From the NCBI RefSeq assembly GCF_001913155.1, contig NZ_CP018760.1:1922001-1986000 (forward strand): a stretch of DNA of 64,000 nt, given 5' to 3'. This document shows, piece by piece, positions 20,180 to 27,944 of this stretch (the stretch's first letter is position 1; each line of letters opens with the position of its first letter). The notes below the pieces were generated by a model that was not told the origin of the DNA, did no database searches, and saw only the letters and a program-made list of their open reading frames with translations. This DNA comes from Maribacter hydrothermalis (lineage in GTDB: Bacteria; Bacteroidota; Bacteroidia; Flavobacteriales; Flavobacteriaceae). The translations under genes and the position numbers were made by a program.

Positions 20180-22426
20180 ATGAAAAGCTTAACCAAAAAT
20201 TACATTTTTACTTCATTACTAATGCTGTTCGGTTTCTTTATGATGTCCGCCCAAGCTATCGTTATTAATGCTCCCGAACCAGCTGATAATCCCAACTTGT
20301 CCGGAAGTACGCCGTGGACAGCCATTTGTGCTGGTAATGGTGGCTTCAACGAATATTATGTGAGTATTAGTTGGATAGGCACTGCAAATGCAGGCAACCA
20401 ATTTATTTTGGAATTATCAGATGCAAACGGCAGTTTTGCCAATGCAGAAACATTAGAAACTATTACTGATAAGAATTCGGTAAAAGATTTTGACATTAGT
20501 TTTTCTGTGCCCACCACTACGCGAGGCGATGGTTTTAAAATGCGTGTTCGCAGTACGGACCCTGTAAAGGTTGGATCAGAATCAAGTGCCTACAGCATGT
20601 ACTATATGGATGTTACCTCTAACTTGAACATTAGTGAAATAGGAAACGGCGTGCCTCCTGGGAGTGTATGTAGTACAGGTCCAATTACGCTTCAAGTAGA
20701 TAACATCGCAAATCCAGAAACCTATCAGTATATTTGGTTTCGCAGTGGTACGGAATTGATTGGAGAAAAAGGGCATACGCTTAATGTGACCCAAACCGGT
20801 ATGTATAATGTATACGTTGATTATGGACAAAGATGTACCGGGTCGGGAAATACAGATTCAAATATAGTTGATGTCAATATTGGTGGTGCCGGTAACGGAA
20901 TTGCAATTAATACTCCAACAAAAACTTCACTTTGTAGTACAGACTCAGAAACCCTAAGTATTGATCAAACCAATTCTTCTTGGAACTATCAATGGTACAA
21001 GAATGGAAATGCGATAACAGGAGCTATTGGAACAAGTTACATAGTTAATGCCGCTAATGCTGGTTTTGAAGGCGATTATACGGTAGAGATAGCAGGCACT
21101 GGAATTTGCAATGAAATGTCGGAAATAGTTAGTATTACAAATGCAGACTTGTACACCGTAACGGTGGAAAATGAAGCGAACTTGGTTATATTACCTACTC
21201 AAAGTCAGGTTTTATCGGTAAGTACGACTGCTAATACACCAAATTTTAAATGGTTTAGAAATACTGTTGAGATTGCTGGTGAAACGAGTAATTCACTTTT
21301 GATTACTGAAGATGGGGAGTATTATGCAGAAGTTACCCAAACGGGCGGCGCTTGTTCTGTATCTTCTAAAAACTCCGATGTAACTACGGTTGTATCTCCT
21401 GCTTCTTTTGAGATTACCATAAATTATACCGAAGCGTATACATCTTGTGAAAGTACAAGTACTACATTAGGAGTTGAACTTATAAATGCGGTTGCCACAG
21501 ATGGTACTAAAACAGATGTTACAAGTGCGTTACTTAATGGGTTTACATATCAATGGAGTAAAGGAGGTTCGGCTATAAGTGGTGCAACTAGCAGCAGTAT
21601 TAGTTTGGCTTCCAATTCAGAAAATGGCGATTATAATTTAAATGCAACAGTTGGTGGTTTCGATGTAGACTCAAATGTTTTACCGGTTCAATTATTAACC
21701 AATGAAACAATAGCTATTACAAGTTCTGGAACTGTTTTCTGTAGTGGTGGCGAAACCATTACATTAAGTACGTCGACCGATTTAAACTTAGCTACTTTTC
21801 AATGGCAATTAGACGGTACATCAATTAATACTACAGATGCTGAATTAACAGTTTCTACGGCAGGGACATATAGCCTTGCAATTGATAGAGATGGTTGTTC
21901 TTTGATTTCCAATGAAATTGTGGTTTCTCCATTGGATGAAAACCTAATTACACTAGATCCCGGAACAGAAATAGTAATGCCAGAAGGTACAACTAGAACG
22001 GTTACTGCGAGTGGAGGTACCGCCTACAGATGGTTAGATGCCAATGCGGTAGAATTAAGTAACGCTGATAGCATTACCCTTACCGAAGCGGGTAGTTATA
22101 CCCTAATAGCTTCTATCGATAATTGTGAGATTGTTAGACAGGTAGAAGTAACCTATTTGGACACCTTTAAAGTGCCAAATGTAATTACCGTGAATGGAGA
22201 TGGTATTAACGATCAATGGATTATACCTAATTCTTATTCTAATAAAGCCGATGTCAATGTTATTATCTACAATGAACAAGGTCAAGAAATTGTAAACGAA
22301 TTCGATTATAAAAATAACTGGCCGCAGTCAACCACTGCGTTCACCAAACAAAACATGGTATTCTACTATAAAATTAGAAATGCCAGTGAAGTACTTAAAC
22401 AGGGTACGATCACAGTAATACGTTAA
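20180..22426 (+). CDS. Ig-like repeat protein with T9SS type B (gliding motility-associated) C-terminal domain
   Basis: 748 aa. The signal peptide is residues 1-26 ('GFFMMSAQA'). The body has a jelly-roll-like first part and about six Ig-like repeats, each with a buried Trp and Cys pairs ('YQYIWFRSGTELIG', 'WNYQWYKNGNAITG', 'PNFKWFRNTVEIAG', 'FTYQWSKGGSAISG', 'ATFQWQLDGTSINT', 'AYRWLDANAVELS'). The C-terminus 'FKVPNVITVNGDGINDQW' to 'QGTITVIR' is a type B sorting domain, so the protein is probably moved across the outer membrane by T9SS. It ends 7 bp before the PorP/SprF-like gene. In Flavobacterium johnsoniae sprC and sprD precede sprB; this pair is in the equivalent place, but orthology is only inferred. 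Confidence 0.83.
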   Translation: MKSLTKNYIFTSLLMLFGFFMMSAQAIVINAPEPADNPNLSGSTPWTAICAGNGGFNEYYVSISWIGTANAGNQFILELSDANGSFANAETLETITDKNSVKDFDISFSVPTTTRGDGFKMRVRSTDPVKVGSESSAYSMYYMDVTSNLNISEIGNGVPPGSVCSTGPITLQVDNIANPETYQYIWFRSGTELIGEKGHTLNVTQTGMYNVYVDYGQRCTGSGNTDSNIVDVNIGGAGNGIAINTPTKTSLCSTDSETLSIDQTNSSWNYQWYKNGNAITGAIGTSYIVNAANAGFEGDYTVEIAGTGICNEMSEIVSITNADLYTVTVENEANLVILPTQSQVLSVSTTANTPNFKWFRNTVEIAGETSNSLLITEDGEYYAEVTQTGGACSVSSKNSDVTTVVSPASFEITINYTEAYTSCESTSTTLGVELINAVATDGTKTDVTSALLNGFTYQWSKGGSAISGATSSSISLASNSENGDYNLNATVGGFDVDSNVLPVQLLTNETIAITSSGTVFCSGGETITLSTSTDLNLATFQWQLDGTSINTTDAELTVSTAGTYSLAIDRDGCSLISNEIVVSPLDENLITLDPGTEIVMPEGTTRTVTASGGTAYRWLDANAVELSNADSITLTEAGSYTLIASIDNCEIVRQVEVTYLDTFKVPNVITVNGDGINDQWIIPNSYSNKADVNVIIYNEQGQEIVNEFDYKNNWPQSTTAFTKQNMVFYYKIRNASEVLKQGTITVIR

Positions 22427-22433
22427 GCGCACC

Positions 22434-24611
22434 ATGCTAAAGAAAAGTGTTTTATATTTATTGTTATTTGTGTTTGCTACCATGAAGGTTAGCGGGCAAG
22501 AGGATAATCCGTTTGTATCATACGATGTTCCTGCCCAGAACCTTTTAAAGTATAACCGATTTTTAATCAACCCTACTTTTTCAACGGTTAGGGAAGACAA
22601 ATCGTATATCAATTTATTACACCGAAACCAATCGGTACAATTTGATGATAATAATCAAAACTACTTTTTAAGCTATAGCGGACGTATAAGTGATAAAACC
22701 GGTTTAGGTCTTAGCCTTTATTCTCAAAGAGAAGGTATCTTAAGTAACTTTGGCGTGTTGGCAAACTATGCCTACGGTATTAAACTAAACGACAAAAGCA
22801 ACTTTACTTTTGGTGCAAATGTTTCTTATTACCAAAGTGGATTTGATAACGGTAGAGCTTCTACTGTAGAGGAGGATCCTTTTTTAGCCGGATTGCAAGA
22901 TCAAAGCCTACTATCTTTTCAACCAGGTTTCAACCTTTCATATGGCAAGTTCGATGTAGGTATGTTCGCAGAAAACCTTTTTGACTACAATTTAAAAAGT
23001 AGTTCGTCCGTAACCGAGTTTAAGGATAAAACCTATTCTGCACACTTACAATATACCCATCAGTTTGAAAATAAAGATGGAATTTTTGAACAAGCTAGGT
23101 TAATGCCTTTGGCCAGAGTTAGAAAAGTAGGTGAAGAAGATGTAACCCTAGGAGGAAGTTTAATCCTTGATCTTCCAAAATTAGGATGGATCCAAGGTGG
23201 ATATGATAGTTTCTATGGGGCTGCCGCAGGTGTAGGTTTTAATCTTAACCAAAGAATTTCTTTGGGTTATACGATGGAAAAAGGATTGTCCAACAACTTT
23301 GATAACTTTGGAGTTACACATGAAATTTCCGTAGCCTATTCATTCTCTCCAAACCTTACCGAAGATAGGGTTATGTTAGAAGACGATTTTGAAGATGATT
23401 TGGTAACAAATGATCAAGAACCTGAGAATTTAGCTACGAATGAGGAAATAGCTGAGTTAAAACAAAAATTGGCTGAAAATGATGCTATTATAGAAGAATT
23501 AATGTTCCGCCAAGATTCCATAGAAGCTACTCGTCAAAGTGATCTGGAGCGACGTTTTGAAATGGTTATGCGTATGGTACGTAATGAAACCAACGGTGAT
23601 AGACCCGATTTAGAAGAAAAAGCGAAGGACCTTTTTATGGATAAGAATAGTAACACACAAGTGGCATCTATCCATAACCCAAGTAATGCTGGGGAATCAG
23701 TTTCGGCCAATACGGGTGTAAACCAAATACAACAAGATAGAGTAGTTGTTAAGGCCAACGAACGAAACAACCTGGTTAATGAAAAGCAAGATGTTGCTGA
23801 ATCTGTTACTAAGGAAAGTACTCTTTTAGAGGATAGGTTTACAGACCAAGTTCAACCTAAAGATGTTGTTGTAGCAAATAGACCTAAGGCTATTTCCAAA
23901 TCTGTTGATGCCGAGGAAACTCAAGTAGTACAAGATGGGGTTAAAAGTAGAAAATTTAAAAACCTACCCAATGTAACCGACGGGTATTATGTAGTGGCCA
24001 ATGTATATAAGGGAGGTCGGTATATGGACAGTTTTTTGAACACATTAAATGATGATGGAATTAGTGCAGATTATATTGACAATCCTAATAATGGTTTAAA
24101 ATATGTATATCTACAGCGTTTTGAAACATTTGAAGATGCAGTAGCTGCTCATGATTCTAAATTTAACGGCAAGTACAATGGCGCAATGTGGATAATGAAT
24201 GTCGATAATACATATACCAATGACGCTTATGTTAGCAATGTTAATAAACTCAAGAAAAAATCATCGAAATACGATAGTGATGTTTTGACATCTAACAGAA
24301 TAGTAAAAGACAATGTTACCTCTAATGATACTGATTCTAAATCTTATAAGATTGAAGGTGCTGGTTCTGGATATTATTTAATTGCGAACGTATTTGCAAA
24401 TCCTAATAATGCCAAAAGGTTTGTGGCGCTTTTAAATTCTTATGGTTTAAATGCAAGTTATTTTATTAATCCAAAGAACAATTATAGATATGTTTATCTT
24501 AAAAAACATGACTCTTGGACCCATGCCCTTATTTCCTATTACTCTAAATTAAATGACGCCTATAACGATAAAATGTGGATTATGCGCGTTAATCAAGAAC
24601 AGCTCGTGTAG
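22434..24611 (+). CDS. PorP/SprF-like barrel fused to coiled coil and two SPOR-like modules
   Basis: 725 aa. Signal peptide at residues 1-21. Residues about 25-305 match the PorP/SprF outer-membrane family: 'LLKYNRFLINPTFSTVRED', repeated amphipathic strands, and 'FGVTHEISVAYSFSP' at the end. Then comes an acidic linker, a coiled coil (about 345-395, 'NEEIAELKQKLAENDAIIEE'), a disordered region, and two similar ~78-residue modules at about 516-595 ('GYYVVANVYKGGRYMDSF') and 645-722 ('GYYLIANVFANPNNAKRF'), both ending with a W-I-M-x-V strand. The modules have the SPOR pattern, which in other proteins binds denuded peptidoglycan, so the protein may tie a T9SS-associated barrel to the cell wall. 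Probably an operon with the preceding gene; terminator follows. Confidence 0.8.
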   Translation: MLKKSVLYLLLFVFATMKVSGQEDNPFVSYDVPAQNLLKYNRFLINPTFSTVREDKSYINLLHRNQSVQFDDNNQNYFLSYSGRISDKTGLGLSLYSQREGILSNFGVLANYAYGIKLNDKSNFTFGANVSYYQSGFDNGRASTVEEDPFLAGLQDQSLLSFQPGFNLSYGKFDVGMFAENLFDYNLKSSSSVTEFKDKTYSAHLQYTHQFENKDGIFEQARLMPLARVRKVGEEDVTLGGSLILDLPKLGWIQGGYDSFYGAAAGVGFNLNQRISLGYTMEKGLSNNFDNFGVTHEISVAYSFSPNLTEDRVMLEDDFEDDLVTNDQEPENLATNEEIAELKQKLAENDAIIEELMFRQDSIEATRQSDLERRFEMVMRMVRNETNGDRPDLEEKAKDLFMDKNSNTQVASIHNPSNAGESVSANTGVNQIQQDRVVVKANERNNLVNEKQDVAESVTKESTLLEDRFTDQVQPKDVVVANRPKAISKSVDAEETQVVQDGVKSRKFKNLPNVTDGYYVVANVYKGGRYMDSFLNTLNDDGISADYIDNPNNGLKYVYLQRFETFEDAVAAHDSKFNGKYNGAMWIMNVDNTYTNDAYVSNVNKLKKKSSKYDSDVLTSNRIVKDNVTSNDTDSKSYKIEGAGSGYYLIANVFANPNNAKRFVALLNSYGLNASYFINPKNNYRYVYLKKHDSWTHALISYYSKLNDAYNDKMWIMRVNQEQLV

Positions 24612-24640
24612 CGCGACTATATATTACAAATACGATTATA

Positions 24641-24677
24641 CAAAGCCTTTTTCATCAACGATGAAAAGGACTTTTTG
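24641..24677 (+). terminator. Intrinsic terminator after the PorP/SprF-SPOR gene
   Basis: Hairpin with arms CCTTTTTCATC and GATGAAAAGG around AAC (one bulged base), then CTTTTTG. It separates this operon from the downstream small genes and from the giant adhesin gene. Confidence 0.75.
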
Positions 24678-24904
24678 ATTTGAATAGTTTAGAATTTATC
24701 AATAGAACAAAATTTTTAAAAACCAATCGTTATATTATTTCATTAGTTTTCATATCATAGTTAAGACACAAGTTTTCTTTCTCATGTAATATTTAAAATA
24801 CCAAGTTGTATTTTAAATAATTTAAATTTTTTCTAAGTGAAATAAGCTATCTTTTAACTTTCCTTTTTTCTTGAATATAAACTTTAGCACGACATCAACT
24901 TATG

Positions 24905-25288
24905 CTAGCTCTTTTTTAAGATAATCGTAACTAAATTAGAAATTGATAAAATCAACTGGTCTCTTTCAAATGTGATTTTTGTCGGAAAGACTTCTAGAGT
25001 ATTCTTAGATTTTATAACAAGATGTTCGTCTTCTATAAACCAGTATAATTGATCATCATTATCTACCGAGAACCATTTATTATTTGAAGTTATAAGGAGT
25101 AAATGTTCATCGGTAAATGTAAAAGTGCTTCCAGTAATTTGGTTGATGTCATTTCGAATGCAAAACCATGGTCGGGTGATTTGAACTTTTTCAATCTTCC
25201 ATGTACCGATTAATTCATTTTCTAACACAACTTCAAATGTCACTTGAACTTGAATTAGTATGAAAAGTAAAAGCATCATTTCTTTCAT
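24905..25288 (-). CDS. Hypothetical exported protein, lipocalin-like
   Basis: 127 aa from the ATG at 25288, chosen because it opens directly into a hydrophobic signal-like segment ('MKEMMLLLFILIQVQ'); an upstream start at 25306 would add six residues. The mature part begins 'LENELIGTWKIEKVQI', the LIGxW opening of small lipocalin-like (calycin) proteins, followed by alternating beta strands ('STFTFTDEHLLLIT', 'LYWFIEDEHLVIKS'). Ligand and role are unknown. It is divergent from a second LIGxW protein at 25426, 137 bp away. Confidence 0.6.
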   Translation of the reverse strand: MKEMMLLLFILIQVQVTFEVVLENELIGTWKIEKVQITRPWFCIRNDINQITGSTFTFTDEHLLLITSNNKWFSVDNDDQLYWFIEDEHLVIKSKNTLEVFPTKITFERDQLILSISNLVTIILKKS

Positions 25289-25425
25289 AAGTATAGGACG
25301 AATCAAAACACATTGGGTTACTTGACATTATAATTGAGGACCAACTTTGAAAAGAGTGACTTATCATATTGCTAGTTTTAAAGTAATTGTACATCGGTTG
25401 GAACGGTTCTTGTTTTTATCAATTT

Positions 25426-25863
25426 ATGAGAAAACCAATAATCTTGCTAATCCTCTTTTTTGCTCAATTATGTTTTGGTCAAGTAGAACAAGTTTCCGAA
25501 TCTTATCTAATTGGTCGTTGGACGAGTTATAAAACCATAAAAGAAGGTAATAGTGTTTTTACAGTTTATAAGCGGGTTAGAACACTCAAAGTCGATTGGG
25601 AACTTCGTTTTTTAACTACCGGTGAATATCGAATAACCTTTAATTCAGGAAGGAGTATAGGGCGGCGGTGCGGAAATGAAATTCGCCAGGGAGAAATCAT
25701 TCGCCAAGGAGGAATCAATGGATATTATCGTTTTAATTCTCAAGAACAATCAGTAAGCCTTGAAAGCTACAATTCGGATCCAATTATTAATTGGGATCTT
25801 CTATGGATTGATGAAAACTCCTTTGGAGTAAAAAAGGAAAAAGACAACTTTAACTATAATTAA
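25426..25863 (+). CDS. Hypothetical exported protein, lipocalin-like
   Basis: 145 aa from the ATG at 25426, which gives a clean signal peptide 'MRKPIILLILFFAQLCFGQ' (residues 1-19). An upstream TTG in frame (25387) would bury it behind polar residues. The mature part starts 'SESYLIGRWTSYKTIKEGN', again LIGxW, then predicted beta strands with Arg/Gly-rich turns and a Cys in 'SIGRRCGNEIRQGE'. A lipocalin-like calycin fold is likely but unproven. It lies in the patch between the two halves of the gliding region. Confidence 0.6.
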   Translation: MRKPIILLILFFAQLCFGQVEQVSESYLIGRWTSYKTIKEGNSVFTVYKRVRTLKVDWELRFLTTGEYRITFNSGRSIGRRCGNEIRQGEIIRQGGINGYYRFNSQEQSVSLESYNSDPIINWDLLWIDENSFGVKKEKDNFNYN

Positions 25864-26048
25864 AAAAAGTCTTTTTATAGTTGGTATTTGCCAATCGATA
25901 CCAAAACAATACTTATCATGTATTCGGAAATTAAATACATTTCCGGATGTCATTTGGTATAGCAAAACTGTATAATTTAGATTATTGTTTTTCCCTTAGA
26001 AATAAAAGTAGGTTTTTGAAAATCAACCCATCCAATATAGTTTCATAA

Positions 26049-26246
26049 TCACTTTCTCTTCTTGTTTATAATACTATACTTACAAAAGCTGTTTTCCTCA
26101 TATCCAATTCTATGTTCAGATAAGAGTTGTGAAATTATTTCTCTAGTTTCATTTTCATCTAGTTGAATTTTTTCTCCTAAGTCAATTTCATTTAATTTAC
26201 CTTGGTTTTCAATTAGTGCTTTAAAATATCTGTCTTTATTTTCCAT
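26049..26246 (-). CDS. Small hypothetical protein, winged-helix-like
   Basis: 65 aa, hydrophilic, with no signal peptide. 'KLNEIDLGEKIQLDENETRE' followed by 'IISQLLSEHRIGYEENSF' reads as a helix-turn-helix plus wing, similar to short winged-helix proteins of Bacteroidota. No DNA-binding role is demonstrated. It overlaps the end of the upstream methyltransferase gene by 11 bp, so the two are translationally coupled or at least co-transcribed. Confidence 0.55.
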   Translation of the reverse strand: MENKDRYFKALIENQGKLNEIDLGEKIQLDENETREIISQLLSEHRIGYEENSFCKYSIINKKRK

Positions 26247-27072
26247 TTGTTTCTTTTTTTACGGCTATCATCATATGCGGACTAAAAGGTAAAATGTAGC
26301 TGTCGTTTTCAGTGATTTTTAGTAGTTGAATTAAGGTTTCTCTCTTTTTATTATTCAGCATGTTTGCAAAGAAATCTTTATCAAGCCAAGCCATTCCCTC
26401 AACTGCATATGTGTTTAAGTAAGTTAAATCTTGATGTGAAAATTCCTCTTTTAGTTGTTCGGGTTTGTGATAATATGCCTCAGCCAATAGCCATGGAAAA
26501 TCATCTGGTGGATTATGTATTCCGGTAGTCAATTCATTCTTGCACATTTCAAAAAAGGACTTTTTATGTATTAAACCATTTAAAAGTCCTACTAAGGTTG
26601 ATGCGGTATAATTAATGGCAAAACCCAAAATAATTCCGCCATTTTTTAAAACACGTTTAGCTTCTACTATGCTCAAATCTCTGTCTTCTTTTCTTTGAAG
26701 ATGATATAAAGGACCATGAAGAATTACTAAGTCCGCAAAATTATTTTGAAAGTCTAATTTTCTTGATTCACCTAAGTATATGGAGAACTTGTTCTTTAGT
26801 CTCCTAGCCCTTTTGTTTGCTATTTGTAGATGTTTAGAAACTGGCTCTACCAAATGCACTTGATGTCCCTTATTAGCAAGCCATTCGGAATATTTTCCAG
26901 TTCCACCGCCAACATCTATAATCGTTAAAGTCGTATTAGAAATATATTTTTCAATTAAATCTTTAATTCTTTCAAATTCAAAAACTCCCATTCCTTTATC
27001 AAGTCTGGTTTCTTCAGATGCTTTGGTATAGAACACCTCTATATTTTTGGGTATTAACTGTTTACTTTTCAT
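26236..27072 (-). CDS. Class I SAM-dependent methyltransferase
   Basis: 278 aa. Motif I 'LTIIDVGGGTGKYSEWLANK' is at about residues 48-67, the acidic post-II residue in 'VHLVEPVSKHLQIA', and motif 'ADLVILHGPLYHLQRKED' at about 113-130. 'RVLKNGGIILGFAINYT' completes the fold. The 'GPLYHL' motif is typical of small-molecule or tRNA-like methyltransferases annotated only at superfamily level; the substrate is unknown. It is distinct from the methyltransferase at 3366-4202 beyond the shared fold. A near-consensus -7 (TATATTTA) lies upstream. Confidence 0.78.
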   Translation of the reverse strand: MKSKQLIPKNIEVFYTKASEETRLDKGMGVFEFERIKDLIEKYISNTTLTIIDVGGGTGKYSEWLANKGHQVHLVEPVSKHLQIANKRARRLKNKFSIYLGESRKLDFQNNFADLVILHGPLYHLQRKEDRDLSIVEAKRVLKNGGIILGFAINYTASTLVGLLNGLIHKKSFFEMCKNELTTGIHNPPDDFPWLLAEAYYHKPEQLKEEFSHQDLTYLNTYAVEGMAWLDKDFFANMLNNKKRETLIQLLKITENDSYILPFSPHMMIAVKKETNGK

Positions 27073-27944
27073 TATAATTCACTTAAATATAATCGCATTC
27101 CCAATTGCCGAATCCAGTTTTAAACCTAATAATTCAATTGATTTTTCAATCAAGTATTAATTTAAAACGAGATAAAATAAATGTGTATAATTATCTGCGC
27201 ATTAAAATTTAGATATGCGTTATTTACTCCCTAGCCGAGAGTGTCTTTTTTGGAAAGACCCAGATAATATGTGGAATTAGTAAAACAGATTATAAAGATA
27301 TAGAATAATAATTAGTTTGTAGTTATAGACTCGTTTTATGAATTAAAACAAAATTAGATATCTTAAAGCCATGTCTAAATTATTACAGGTCATGTATAGT
27401 AAGTGATGAGTATCATTGTGGTACTAATATCGCAAAAGATAGAGTAAAAGATGTTCCAACTTGACTTCTTTTTTATACATTTTTATGGTGCTAAAATGCA
27501 AAATATTGGGGCAATATAAAGGTTAATATGTCCTTTAATCGTTTAAAAAATGATGTTTTTTTTGGTATTTCGCCAACCAAAAAAGAGTGAGATTAGATTT
27601 TTTTAAAGAGACTTTTATTCTAAATTTTAAAATTCAATTAAATGGTTTGGCCATCATAAATTCCCAAAAACACCTTGGTTAAAAAGTTCTAAAAAGCACT
27701 TTTAGAATTCACAGTTTGCTCATTAATTTTTATAATATACTTTCCAATAACGAAATATAAAATACTACTGCAGTACTGATATAATCGTTGAACTACACAA
27801 TTTTTAAAAAAGATAAACCCACCCTATTTGCTGTTTCACAACAGAAAACATTCATACCACAACAATAAATTCTTCACGTTGCTACTATAGTGAATATTTG
27901 TTATTGGAGAATTTCGACTGGAACGGTTTTAATTATAAATCGAA
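27073..27944. other. 872-bp AT-rich leader region before the giant adhesin gene
   Basis: No open frame of interest on either strand and no RNA gene recognised. It must hold the promoter of the adhesin gene. An imperfect -7 (AATATTTG, 27893-27900) lies about 45 bp before the start codon, and the region upstream is rich in A/T tracts. This length is unusual for the window, where most spacers are under 200 bp. Confidence 0.4.

Noticed and set aside
25882..25948. Small inverted repeats (TTGGTAT/ATACCAA; CGGAAA/TTTCCG) after the 25426 gene
   Set aside because: Loops are long, stems short and no T-run follows; too weak to call a terminator or RNA.
24905..27072. Defence island or toxin-antitoxin system between the gliding genes
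   Set aside because: The small genes encode exported lipocalin-like proteins, and the 65-aa/methyltransferase pair lacks toxin, nuclease or known restriction-modification motifs.
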